Positions 10,142 to 20,048 of a stretch of DNA of 64,000 nt are shown here, piece by piece. How positions within the stretch are numbered: position 1 is the stretch's first letter; each line of letters begins with the position of its first letter. Origin of the DNA: OCS116 cluster bacterium AG-390-I16 (GTDB lineage: Bacteria > Pseudomonadota > Alphaproteobacteria > MED-G09); assembly GCA_003279705.1 (NCBI GenBank), contig QCGZ01000001.1:62001-126000 (forward strand). Direction: 5' to 3'. The position numbers and the translations under genes were made by a program. The notes under the pieces are model-generated. The model was given only the letters and a program-made list of their open reading frames with translations, had not been told where the DNA came from and did no database searches.

Positions 10142-12520
10142 TTAAAAATTAGCAGATAATGTAATTCCATAAACGGTTCCAACTGTAGGAGAACCAAAAA
10201 TCATAAGACTTGATATATCTCTAACAGGTGTTGATATTTCATCTGTTAAATTTCTACCAAATATACTAATTTTATAACTATCCTGTAGGTAAGTAATTGA
10301 AGCATCTACCTTTTCAGTTGATGGAACAAAACCTACAGCTCTGTTATCAGTGATTGAATATAGATCGTCAACAAAACTATATTTAGCAAATAGTTGTAAT
10401 TCACCGTTTCCTAAATCTGTTGTATAAGTTCCACCAAATGAAGCAGTCATTTCTGGAGAATACTTTGGAGTAAGATAATCATTATTAGTCAGTTCAACTA
10501 CTCCATCAGCATTAGCGCCATCTAAATCAGCTATAAAACCATCATATTCTGCATCTAGAAGACCAATATTTATAAAAGCTTCAAAATTTTCATTTACTAA
10601 GAATCTAGATTCAATTTCTAGGCCTTGATAAAGAACCCCAGCAACATTATCAATAACTGTAACAACTGTTTGAGTTGAAGGATCTAATTTAATGGTATCT
10701 TCTTGTTTATCTTCAAAGTCATTTCTAAACGCAGCAATATTAAGCTGAATTCTTTTATCCATTAATAGACTTTTCATACCTATTTCTAATGTTTTGGCAT
10801 ATTCAGGATCATATGTATTCTTAAAATCAGCAATATTTTGATTACGTCCAAAGAAACCACCACTTTGGAAACCTTCTGAATATGAAGCATAGAACATTAT
10901 ATCATCAGCATATTGATATGTTACGCCTAATCTACCTGATATTTCGTCATACTTTTTAGGTAAAGTTACTATACCAACTTCTCCTGGAAGACCAATACTA
11001 GCAAAATTATCAAGATAAGCTCTTTCAAGAGTGGTCATATAAGACTGCCCACCAGTAAAAGTCTTTTCCTCTTCAGTATATCTTAACCCTAGAGTAAGGC
11101 CAATTTTCTCAGTTGCAGAGTAGTCAACATTAACAAAAACTGCTTGAGATTCTGTTCCTTGAATTTGGAGTAATTTTTGAGCGTAATTTGGCCCAAGAGT
11201 TGCCCCTAAACCTGGCTCACAACGAATATTCCCTAAGCCTACAGCTTCACAAATAGGATATAACTCAGGAGATACAAGTGTAGACCAAAAGGAACCTCTG
11301 GTTACCCAATCTTGACGATAAGTACTATCCCAGAAATAAGCGCCAGTAGTAATACTTGCCTTATCAGTAACAATTTCTAGACGAACCTCATGACTTTCTT
11401 GCTCATAAGCATTAAAAGCATCAATCCAGATCCAAGGCATTGCTGTACCGTCATATTCCCAGGTTGTTTGTTCACCCTCTTCTCTAAATGCTCCAACATA
11501 AGTTAAAGACATTGAATCGCTTAGATCATAAGTCATGTTCAAAGTATATGCGTCTGTATCAAATTGCCCTGGATTATGGTCGTTAGTTGAATTTTCTGTT
11601 GGACCAAGATTTGCTGTACTTTTACAGGTAGGGTGTCTGTCCGGGTTAAATTGCGCAACAAGTGCAGGCACACCATTTACTGGATCATAAAGATTACAAA
11701 TTAATGTTGTATTATCATTCTCATTTGTCCACGCCCCTACATCACTTCCATCATCATATTGTTCAAAAGTAAAAAGAGCTTGAAATCTCTCATTAGGAGT
11801 AAATAATAATGTCGCTCCATAATTAGTATAATCTTTCTTTGGACCATCAACTCTTAAAAAAGTATTGTAAATATGACCATCATTTTTAATTGATGTTCCA
11901 AAAACTTTTAAAGCTAAAATATCTTCAACTATTGGTGTATTTACAAGGGCTCTAAATTCCTCTTGTCCATTATCACCGATTGTAAGCTCCATCTTACCGC
12001 CAAATTCTCCAGTTGGTTTTGATCTCATTACCCTGATAACACCACCATTAGTATTTTTACCAAATAATGTTCCTTGAGGACCACGAAGTATCTCTATTCT
12101 TTCTAGGTCAAAATTTTCAATAACTTGTCCTGAATTAGTACCAATGGCTACGCCATCAAGTTCAACAAGAATTTTAGGATCAAACGACTTATCCGACTCA
12201 CTTGAATTAATACCTCTAAGAGTTATTGCTGAACCACGAGCTCTAACGGAAGTTTCTCCAATAATCACATTTGGAGCAAATGCACTCAAATCAGCAATAT
12301 TCCTTATTGTTGCATCCTGTAATTGTTCTGTTACGGCAGTAATTGCGACAGGTACATCTTGAAGTGATTCCTCTCTTTTTCTAGCAGTAACAATAATTTC
12401 TTCAATTCCAAGGCTGGAAACCTCTTCATTTTCTTGGGCTGAAACTACAGAAAAACCGTTAAATGTTAATAAACTTAATGATATAATACTAATTGCAAAA
12501 TAATTGAATTTAGTTACCAT
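10142..12520 (-). CDS. TonB-dependent receptor (paralogue 1)
   Basis: Signal peptide, TonB-box-like EEIIVTARKREESLQDVPVAITAV, plug-domain ERIEILRGPQGTLFGKNTNGG, C-terminal aromatic barrel end. Confidence 0.95.
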   Translation of the reverse strand: MVTKFNYFAISIISLSLLTFNGFSVVSAQENEEVSSLGIEEIIVTARKREESLQDVPVAITAVTEQLQDATIRNIADLSAFAPNVIIGETSVRARGSAITLRGINSSESDKSFDPKILVELDGVAIGTNSGQVIENFDLERIEILRGPQGTLFGKNTNGGVIRVMRSKPTGEFGGKMELTIGDNGQEEFRALVNTPIVEDILALKVFGTSIKNDGHIYNTFLRVDGPKKDYTNYGATLLFTPNERFQALFTFEQYDDGSDVGAWTNENDNTTLICNLYDPVNGVPALVAQFNPDRHPTCKSTANLGPTENSTNDHNPGQFDTDAYTLNMTYDLSDSMSLTYVGAFREEGEQTTWEYDGTAMPWIWIDAFNAYEQESHEVRLEIVTDKASITTGAYFWDSTYRQDWVTRGSFWSTLVSPELYPICEAVGLGNIRCEPGLGATLGPNYAQKLLQIQGTESQAVFVNVDYSATEKIGLTLGLRYTEEEKTFTGGQSYMTTLERAYLDNFASIGLPGEVGIVTLPKKYDEISGRLGVTYQYADDIMFYASYSEGFQSGGFFGRNQNIADFKNTYDPEYAKTLEIGMKSLLMDKRIQLNIAAFRNDFEDKQEDTIKLDPSTQTVVTVIDNVAGVLYQGLEIESRFLVNENFEAFINIGLLDAEYDGFIADLDGANADGVVELTNNDYLTPKYSPEMTASFGGTYTTDLGNGELQLFAKYSFVDDLYSITDNRAVGFVPSTEKVDASITYLQDSYKISIFGRNLTDEISTPVRDISSLMIFGSPTVGTVYGITLSANF

Positions 12521-12636
12521 TTGTCATCCTCCCTATTATTATTATTAATTTTGACAAATTATTGTTTAATTTGACTATATTTTTGTTTAATTAGCAATCA
12601 ATTTTATAATTTGTTTTTAGAAAAATAATTAAATAA

Positions 12637-12662
12637 AAAAAGGGCTGCATAATGCAGCCCTT
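12637..12662 (-). terminator. Rho-independent terminator downstream of TonB-dependent receptor 2
   Basis: agggctgca-taa-tgcagccct hairpin with a minus-strand U7 tract. Confidence 0.85.
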
Positions 12663-12690
12663 AATATAATTTTATTTTAATCTTTAGAGA

Positions 12691-15054
12691 TTAAAATTCA
12701 GCAGATAAAACTACTCCAAAATTTCTACCTTGATTTATAGTACCAATAGCAAATAATGGCATAATTGGATCAACAACTTCGAATTGCTCGTCAGTAAGAT
12801 TTTGACCATAAAGAACAATTGACCAATTGTCTTGATAATATCCAATAGAAGCATTTACATTATCTGTCTCAGGGGCTCTACCAAGATCTGAGTTAAGAAG
12901 GTTAGTTTCAAACTCACCTATTCTTGAGAACTTAGCAAAGATATCTACATTTCCTTGACCAGCTGGAATTGATAATGTTCCGCCAATACCATAAGATTCT
13001 TCCGGTGCGAATCTAGGAGTTAAGAAGTCAGCATTTTCAAGTTTAATTACACCATCGCTTTCATCGATATCTGTAACAAAACCTTCATAAGTTGCATCTA
13101 GAGTTCCATAGTTAAAGAATATTCTAAGATACTGATTAACTAAAACCTGAGCATCAAGCTCAAATCCTTCATATTCAGCATTAGCAACATTCGACCAGAA
13201 TGAGGCAACAGTCTTCGTTGTAGGATCTTGTTGAGTTGATTCTTCTTGTTTATTCATAAAGTCATTTAAGAAATAATTCATATTTAATTGAACTCTTTTA
13301 TCCATTAACAATGCTTTATATCCAATTTCTATGCTTTCTGAAAATTCAGGATCATATGCGTTTTGTCTCATATTGCTTGTATTCTGAACAACAGCATAAT
13401 AACCACCTGAGTGAAAACCTTCTGTATAAGAAGCATAAAGAATAGAATCACTATTAAGGTCATATGTTAAACCAACTTTAACTGAGGTGTTATCCCAAGT
13501 ATTTTGTAAATCAGCATAATCGGCAAAATTTCTTCCGCCACCAATATCATGAGCAGCCAAATATGCTTGACCACCGATAAAGTGTTTCTCTTCTTCAGTC
13601 CATCTAACACCAGTTGTTAGAATTAACCTATCTGTAACAGACCAATCTGCTTGAGCATATGCAGCAATAGATTCAGTTTCTTGAGTAGCATAAAGAATTT
13701 GATATAAAGTTCCACTTGAAGGATACGCAGGTATCGTTACATCACATTGTACTGAATATCTTCCATCAAACGCTTGACAAGCTTCCCATTGACCAGGGGC
13801 CGATAAAGCAGCACCAAAAAGGATTCCCCAGAATGTACCACCTGTTGCCCAATCTTGTTCAAATTCTTTCTCGAACATATAAAGGCCAGCAGTAAATTTT
13901 ACATTATCGTATGAACCATCAAGACGTAATTCATGACTTGTTTGATCATATTCGTTCCATCTTTCAATAGTAATGAATGGAGCTGAAGATCCATCGTAAT
14001 CATAAATACGATCTTCTTTTACATCTCTATGACCCATAATATAAGTAAGAGTTAAGTTATCATTTATATTATATTTCATATTTAATGTTATCGCATCTGT
14101 TTCAACCGAAGCATCATGTTGAGTATCATTTTCAGCATATGGAAGCTGATCACGAGATGTACGACAAGAGTCAGGATAAATAGCACAAGATAAAAGTCCG
14201 CCACTGAAGTCAGTTTGGTTTGGTCCAGGTGGAGGAGGAGGTATCACGCCAGGTGCTACATTAAAGTTTTGGTTGTAAGCTTGAAGCGCACTTTGGTCAT
14301 CCATTGTTTCGATTGTTAGAAGAGCTTCAAACTTTTCATTTGGAGTAAACAGGAATGTTGCTCCATATGCTTGATAGTCCTCTTCACCATTATTACCACC
14401 AATAGTTATATTTGGAATCCATCCATCACTTTGAATAGAGGTAGCAAAGAATTTAGCAGCTACTGTTTCAGATAAAGCAGTATTAACTACAGCCCTAAAT
14501 TCTTGACGACCATCTTCACCAAATGTTGCTTGAACTTTTGCACCAAATTCTCCAGTTGGACGTGTTCTAATTACATTTACCACACCACCAACAGTATTTT
14601 TTCCAAATAGAGTTCCTTGAGGACCTCTAAGTATCTCAATTCTTTCCATATCGAAATTATCAAGTAAAGAACCTGCAGTAGTTCCAAGATAAATACCATC
14701 AACGTTTATAGCAATGGGTGAGTCATATGAATTGTCTGTTGTTGCAGCAGCGCTAATACCTCTAATTTGAATATCAGTACCACCTGGTCTTCTACCTTCT
14801 TGACCAATAACAACATTAGGAGCATATCCAGTAATATCAGATATATCCCTTATAGTTGAACTCAATAGCTCCTCTGACATTGCTGTAATGGCAATTGGAA
14901 CATCTTGAGCTGATTGCTCTCTTTTTTGAGCAGTAACAATAATTTCTTCAATTTGTAATGAAGGAGTTTCTTGAGCAGAAACTTCTTCAATATTAAATGA
15001 AAAAAGAAAACCTATTGCAAAAAAGCTCATAATGAAATTTTTATAAAAAGACAT
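12691..15054 (-). CDS. TonB-dependent receptor (paralogue 2)
   Basis: EEIIVTAQKREQSAQDVPIAITAM and ERIEILRGPQGTLFGKNTVGG. Similar architecture and length to the neighbouring receptor. Confidence 0.95.
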   Translation of the reverse strand: MSFYKNFIMSFFAIGFLFSFNIEEVSAQETPSLQIEEIIVTAQKREQSAQDVPIAITAMSEELLSSTIRDISDITGYAPNVVIGQEGRRPGGTDIQIRGISAAATTDNSYDSPIAINVDGIYLGTTAGSLLDNFDMERIEILRGPQGTLFGKNTVGGVVNVIRTRPTGEFGAKVQATFGEDGRQEFRAVVNTALSETVAAKFFATSIQSDGWIPNITIGGNNGEEDYQAYGATFLFTPNEKFEALLTIETMDDQSALQAYNQNFNVAPGVIPPPPPGPNQTDFSGGLLSCAIYPDSCRTSRDQLPYAENDTQHDASVETDAITLNMKYNINDNLTLTYIMGHRDVKEDRIYDYDGSSAPFITIERWNEYDQTSHELRLDGSYDNVKFTAGLYMFEKEFEQDWATGGTFWGILFGAALSAPGQWEACQAFDGRYSVQCDVTIPAYPSSGTLYQILYATQETESIAAYAQADWSVTDRLILTTGVRWTEEEKHFIGGQAYLAAHDIGGGRNFADYADLQNTWDNTSVKVGLTYDLNSDSILYASYTEGFHSGGYYAVVQNTSNMRQNAYDPEFSESIEIGYKALLMDKRVQLNMNYFLNDFMNKQEESTQQDPTTKTVASFWSNVANAEYEGFELDAQVLVNQYLRIFFNYGTLDATYEGFVTDIDESDGVIKLENADFLTPRFAPEESYGIGGTLSIPAGQGNVDIFAKFSRIGEFETNLLNSDLGRAPETDNVNASIGYYQDNWSIVLYGQNLTDEQFEVVDPIMPLFAIGTINQGRNFGVVLSAEF

Positions 15055-15210
15055 TAAATTTCCTCCCCGGAATGTTTAATAATTAATTACTAAATTATTG
15101 ATTTTTTTTATTATTATGTATGTATAAAATATACAATCAAAATTTTAAAGTTTTAATCTTATATTACAAGCTTTTTTTATAAATTTTTTCTTTTGCAGTT
15201 ATAAAAATAA

Positions 15211-15238
15211 AAAAAAGGACCACTAAAGAGCGATCCTT
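15211..15238 (-). terminator. Rho-independent terminator downstream of the small membrane protein pair
   Basis: Minus strand aaggatcgct...gtggtcctt stem (with GU pairs) followed by a U8 tract. Confidence 0.65.
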
Positions 15239-15264
15239 AATTTTATTGTATTTTATATAAATAT

Positions 15265-15684
15265 TTATACTTTAGACCCTAACCATAATCTTCCAATAAT
15301 CAAATAACCTACAGATAATATAAATAGTATTCCAATAGGCTCCGGCATTAATGAAAATTGAGGAACATCTGTTGAGCCATTCATAACTTCTATTGATGAT
15401 AAGGCTCTCGCAGATAAATCTGCTCCAGACTCTTTTAAGACAGCAAGGCTGTGAGCCGCAGTTTCAAAACCAAACCTTACATAACTTGCTGCAAGATTAA
15501 ATTGAAAAAGGCTTACTAACCCAAAAACAGTAACAGCAATTTTCATTACTATACCTGCATTACTTTCTATTGCTACTGATGCTGAACGACCTGCAACCCA
15601 TAGTAAAAAGGCCCACATAATGCCAAATAGAGCTGTTGTTGATAAAGAATGACTTAATTGACTATATATTTCTACTTCACTCAT
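15265..15684 (-). CDS. Small multi-TM protein of unknown function (paralogue A), MPEP-containing C-terminal TM segment
   Basis: 139 aa with several hydrophobic segments. C-terminus FSLMPEPIGILFILSVGYLIIGRLWLGSKV. Alignable with the adjacent ORF. Confidence 0.7.
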   Translation of the reverse strand: MSEVEIYSQLSHSLSTTALFGIMWAFLLWVAGRSASVAIESNAGIVMKIAVTVFGLVSLFQFNLAASYVRFGFETAAHSLAVLKESGADLSARALSSIEVMNGSTDVPQFSLMPEPIGILFILSVGYLIIGRLWLGSKV

Positions 15685-15695
15685 AATTACCCTCC

Positions 15696-16124
15696 TTAAT
15701 CGTTATTAGAATCGCCCATCCATATTCCAGAAAGAAGGCATAAAGCTAATGAAATTATTAGAATTAAACCAGCTGGTTCATTAATAAGGCTGAAGGTAGG
15801 TACTTCTGTGCTTCCACCAAAGTTATCTATAAGACTTTGTCCTCTTGCACTTACTGCCCCTGTTTCATCTTTTAGAACAGCCATCGAATGTGATGCACTG
15901 CTAATTCCAAGCGAAACATAAGAAAATTGCATATTTATATACCATAAAGATGTTAAAGAAAAAGCACTCACAACTATTTTACCGAAAAGATTTGCATTAC
16001 CTTTTTCATGCATAATCACAGATGCTCGACCTGAAAACCAAGCTAGAAATGAAAAACCTATTAAGAAAAGACCATTCATTGCTAATCCAGAATTAAGTGT
16101 GGACCATATTTCAAATTCACTCAT
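15696..16124 (-). CDS. Small multi-TM protein of unknown function (paralogue B)
   Basis: Shares MSE.EI.S.L, SHS.AVLK, G.AVSAR/DLSAR and STEVP.FSL..EP.G with paralogue A. Start MSEFEI at 16124 preferred over 16157. Confidence 0.7.
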   Translation of the reverse strand: MSEFEIWSTLNSGLAMNGLFLIGFSFLAWFSGRASVIMHEKGNANLFGKIVVSAFSLTSLWYINMQFSYVSLGISSASHSMAVLKDETGAVSARGQSLIDNFGGSTEVPTFSLINEPAGLILIISLALCLLSGIWMGDSNND

Positions 16125-16272
16125 TTTACCCTCCATTTTAAAAAAATATGACACCATAGTAATTAAGATATGTAAAGAAATTTAGAGATATTGTATTTTA
16201 TGTATTTTTATTCTTGTCAAGATTAGTATACGAAGGTTATACGATGTAACGTATTTTTTTAATTATGTCTTT

Positions 16273-16347
16273 TGGGGCGTAGCCAAGCGGTAAGGCAGCG
16301 GGTTTTGATCCCGCGATGCGTAGGTTCGAATCCTACCGCCCCAGCCA
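16273..16347 (+). tRNA. tRNA-Gln (anticodon TTG), CCA encoded
   Basis: tggggcg/cgcccca acceptor stem, gcggg-ttTTGat-cccgc anticodon arm, taggttcgaatccta T-arm, G discriminator then CCA. Confidence 0.96.
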
Positions 16348-16380
16348 AATTATTATTAATAGTTTAGAAACTTTTATATT

Positions 16381-17886
16381 ATGCATATTGCCTGGTTTAA
16401 GAGGGATTTAAGGATTTGGGATAATGAAGCTTTTACAAATGCCTGTAAGAGCCAATACGTAATGCCTCTTTATATTATTGAACCAGACCTTTGGAAACAA
16501 GATGATTTAAGTTATAGACAGTATGTTTTTTTAAGAGATTGTCTAAAAGATTTGAATAGAGAATTAGAAAAAATAGGACAGAAATTAATTATAAAAACAG
16601 GGGATGCTTTAGAAATATTCAACGATATTAATTCTCAATATGGAATTAAAGAAATTTGGTCGCATCAGGAAACTTGGAATTATTGGACTTATAAAAGGGA
16701 TCTTAGGCTTAAGGATTGGTTTAAACTTAACAATATTAAATGGAATGAAGTAACACAAAATGGGGTTATCAGAGGTTTAAAAAATAGAGATGGTTGGTCA
16801 AAAGAGTGGCAAAAAAGAATGAATATATTGCCATACAAGCCTCCAAAAAAAACAAAAGATCATAAATTTAATTCTGAAACGATACCCTCACCGAAACAGC
16901 TGAGTCTTAATAATGATGGTATTGAAATATTTCAAAAAGGTGGAAGAAGTGAGGGGTTGGAGCTCCTAAAGAGTTTTTTATATAAAAGAGGAAAAAATTA
17001 CTCAAAGGAAATGTCCTCTCCTTTGACTGCATATAGAAGCTCTTCAAGGCTATCAACTCATATAGCCTTTGGAACTTTATCCATTAAGGAAATTATTCAG
17101 GAAACAACGAGTAGGAAGAAAGAAATACAAAAACTATCAAATGCAGAAAAAAATAATTGGCCTAGATCAATAAGTACTTTTTCAAGTAGGTTAAGATGGC
17201 ATTGTCACTTTATACAGAAGCTCGAAGACGAACCTGATATTGAATTTAAAAATATGCATTCTTCTTATAATAAATTAAGAAATGAGTCAGATTACGAATT
17301 TTTTTTCGAGAGTTGGAAAAAAGGGTTAACAGGTTACCCAATGGTAGACGCATGTATGCGATCGCTTATAAGAACTGGTTGGCTTAATTTTAGAATGAGG
17401 GCAATGTTGATGAGTTTTGCAAGTTACCATCTTTGGCTTCCTTGGCAAATAACATCTAAATACCTCGCATCCTTATTTACTGATTATGAACCAGGGATTC
17501 ATTATGCCCAATCTCAAATGCAATCAGGAACTACTGGTATTAATGCTATAAGAATTTACAATCCTATAAAGCAAGGTATTGATCATGATCCAGATGGTAT
17601 ATTTATAAAGAAATGGTTACCTGAGCTAAGAAATGTACCGAAAAAATATATTCATAAGCCTTGGGAAGATATTGATTATATCAAAGAATATAATCCTCCA
17701 ATAGTTGAAGAGCTAGAAGCAAGAAAGGCTGCTGCAAGTAAAGTATATAAATTACGTAAAGAAAAATCTCACAAAATTGAATCAAGTAAAGTTTATATTA
17801 AACATGGAAGCAGAAAGGCTAGAATGAAAAAAGTGAAAAAGCAGGTTAAAATCAAAAAAGTAGAAATTCAAAAAAATCTTTTTTAA
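16381..17886 (+). CDS. Cryptochrome/deoxyribodipyrimidine photolyase family protein
   Basis: IAWFKRDLRIWDNEA, RLRWHCHFIQKLE, GYPMVDACMRSLIRTGWLNFRMRAMLMSF, typical of the photolyase FAD-binding domain. Confidence 0.92.
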   Translation: MHIAWFKRDLRIWDNEAFTNACKSQYVMPLYIIEPDLWKQDDLSYRQYVFLRDCLKDLNRELEKIGQKLIIKTGDALEIFNDINSQYGIKEIWSHQETWNYWTYKRDLRLKDWFKLNNIKWNEVTQNGVIRGLKNRDGWSKEWQKRMNILPYKPPKKTKDHKFNSETIPSPKQLSLNNDGIEIFQKGGRSEGLELLKSFLYKRGKNYSKEMSSPLTAYRSSSRLSTHIAFGTLSIKEIIQETTSRKKEIQKLSNAEKNNWPRSISTFSSRLRWHCHFIQKLEDEPDIEFKNMHSSYNKLRNESDYEFFFESWKKGLTGYPMVDACMRSLIRTGWLNFRMRAMLMSFASYHLWLPWQITSKYLASLFTDYEPGIHYAQSQMQSGTTGINAIRIYNPIKQGIDHDPDGIFIKKWLPELRNVPKKYIHKPWEDIDYIKEYNPPIVEELEARKAAASKVYKLRKEKSHKIESSKVYIKHGSRKARMKKVKKQVKIKKVEIQKNLF

Positions 17887-17957
17887 TTATCTTATTTGTT
17901 AAATATAATTTTTAAATAAAATATATACTTTTATTTATATTTAATTATTTTACTTTC

Positions 17958-18992
17958 ATGACAAAAAAAGCACTCATCACCGGAATTACTGGACAAGATG
18001 GAGCATATCTAGCTGAATTCTTAATTAGAAAAGGCTATAAAGTGTATGGTGCTGTAAGAAGAACATCATCAGTTAACACTTCTCGTTTATCTTATATTGG
18101 TGTTCTGGATAAAATAGAAATTGTTTCAATGGATATTGCAGAAATTACCAATATTCAAAGATTAATTGAAAAGATAGAACCAGATGAAATTTATAATCTT
18201 GCAGCTCAAAGTTTTGTTAAAACCTCATATGAGCAACCCATATATACATCTGATATTGATGGTATAGGTGTAACAAGACTACTAGAAACAATAAGAAATT
18301 TGGGGGGTAAACCAAAATTCTATCAAGCCTCAACATCAGAAATGTTTGGAAAGGCTCACGAAAGTCCTCAAAATGAAAAAACACCCTTTTACCCGAGAAG
18401 TCCTTATGGAATTGCAAAACTTTACTCTCATTGGATGACCATTAATTACCGGGAAGCATGGAATATACATGCATGTTCTGGAATTTTATTTAACCATGAA
18501 TCACCTTTACGCGGTACAGAATTTGTTACTCGTAAAATTTCTCAAGGAATGGCTCAAATAGCCTTAAAAAAAATTAAAAAAATTAATTTGGGTAATTTAA
18601 ATGCTGAGCGTGATTGGGGTTTTGCAGGAGATTATGTTGAAGCAATGTGGTTGATGCTTCAAAAAGATAAACCTGATGACTATGTAATTGCCACTGGTGA
18701 AACTCATAGTGTTAGAGATTTTGTTCATGTTGCAGCAAATTCTATTGATATAGATATTGAATGGAATAATGAAGGTAATGACGAGGTTGGAATTTGTAAA
18801 AAAACAGGTAATACAATCATTTCTGTCGATAAACAATACACTAGACCTTCTGAAACAGAACACCTTTTAGGAGATGCATCTAAAGCAAAAGAAAATCTTG
18901 GCTGGAAGCCATCTGTTAACTTTCAATCTCTTGTAAACATGATGGTAGAACATGACTTAAAGAGAATGAAGGATAATAATCTTTGGTTTTAG
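17958..18992 (+). CDS. gmd: GDP-mannose 4,6-dehydratase
   Basis: KALITGITGQDGAYLAEFLIRKGYKVYGAVRRTSS, NLAAQSFVKTSYEQP, PRSPYGIAKLYSHW, FNHESPLRG. Confidence 0.93.
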   Translation: MTKKALITGITGQDGAYLAEFLIRKGYKVYGAVRRTSSVNTSRLSYIGVLDKIEIVSMDIAEITNIQRLIEKIEPDEIYNLAAQSFVKTSYEQPIYTSDIDGIGVTRLLETIRNLGGKPKFYQASTSEMFGKAHESPQNEKTPFYPRSPYGIAKLYSHWMTINYREAWNIHACSGILFNHESPLRGTEFVTRKISQGMAQIALKKIKKINLGNLNAERDWGFAGDYVEAMWLMLQKDKPDDYVIATGETHSVRDFVHVAANSIDIDIEWNNEGNDEVGICKKTGNTIISVDKQYTRPSETEHLLGDASKAKENLGWKPSVNFQSLVNMMVEHDLKRMKDNNLWF

Positions 18993-18995
18993 TCA

Positions 18996-19964
18996 TTATT
19001 TTTTTTGCATCATTTCATCGAAAGCTTGGTTATATTCTTTTTCAATTTTGCCAACTAGATTTCCAACCGATGGAGCATCTTTAATACCGCCAATACCTTG
19101 TCCAGAACCCCAAATATCTTTCCAAGCTTTTTGTTTTGTATTTCCACCGGATCCAAAATTCATTTTAGACTTATCAGCGCTGGGTAAGTTATCAGGATCT
19201 AAACCAGCTTTAGCAATTGATGGTTTGAGATAGTTACCATTAACACCTGTAAAAAGTGACGAATAAACAATGTCATCCGCAGAAGATTCTATTAACATAT
19301 CTTTATATCCTTGATCAGCATTGGCTTCTTCGGTGGCAATAAACCTTGTTCCAATATAAGCAAGATCTGCCCCCATTGCTAAGGCACCGGCTATAGAGTG
19401 ACCATCGCCAATTGAACCTGATAGTAAGATTGTTCCATCAAACCACTCTTTAATTTCTCTTACTAAAGAAAAAGGCGACAAGCTTCCTGCATGACCACCA
19501 GCTCCCGCACAAACTAAAATAAGTCCGTCAACACCTTGTTCTGCTGCTTTTTTTGCGTGTTTTACATTAATAACATCATGAAAAACAACACCTCCATAAC
19601 TATGAGCAGCTTGGACTATTTCAAGAGGAGGTCTAAGACTTGTAATAATGATAGGAACCTCATGCTCCACGCATGTTTGCATATCGTCCATCAATCTATC
19701 ATTAGATGCGTGACAAATTTGATTAACAGCAAAAGGAGCAGACGGTGAATCAGGGTTTTTTTCATCATGTTCCGCAAGTTCCTCTTTTATTCTTGTCAAC
19801 CAATCGCCAAGCATACTTTGTGGTCTTGCATTAAGGGCTGGAAATGATCCAACAATACCAGCTTTACATTGAGCAATAACTAACTCTGGTCCAGAGACTA
19901 TAAATAGAGGTGCTCCCACAACTGGAAGTCTTAATTTTCCATCTAAATTTGATACTAGTGCCAT
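18996..19964 (-). CDS. Nitronate monooxygenase / 2-nitropropane dioxygenase family
   Basis: LPVVGAPLFIVSGPELV..., VCAGAGGHAGSLSPFSLV, LSGSIGDGHSIAGALAMGADLAYIGTRFIAT. Confidence 0.9.
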   Translation of the reverse strand: MALVSNLDGKLRLPVVGAPLFIVSGPELVIAQCKAGIVGSFPALNARPQSMLGDWLTRIKEELAEHDEKNPDSPSAPFAVNQICHASNDRLMDDMQTCVEHEVPIIITSLRPPLEIVQAAHSYGGVVFHDVINVKHAKKAAEQGVDGLILVCAGAGGHAGSLSPFSLVREIKEWFDGTILLSGSIGDGHSIAGALAMGADLAYIGTRFIATEEANADQGYKDMLIESSADDIVYSSLFTGVNGNYLKPSIAKAGLDPDNLPSADKSKMNFGSGGNTKQKAWKDIWGSGQGIGGIKDAPSVGNLVGKIEKEYNQAFDEMMQKK

Positions 19965-20048
19965 TGTTAAATCTCCTAAATTTTTTTTTGCATAATAATC
20001 ATTAATTTAATAATTGAAACATTCTTTTTTTGATTAGATAATATTAAT

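Noticed and set aside
15121-15135. tgtata-aaa-tataca inverted repeat upstream of TonB receptor 2
   Set aside because: Very AT-rich and short; similar matches are expected by chance in this base composition.
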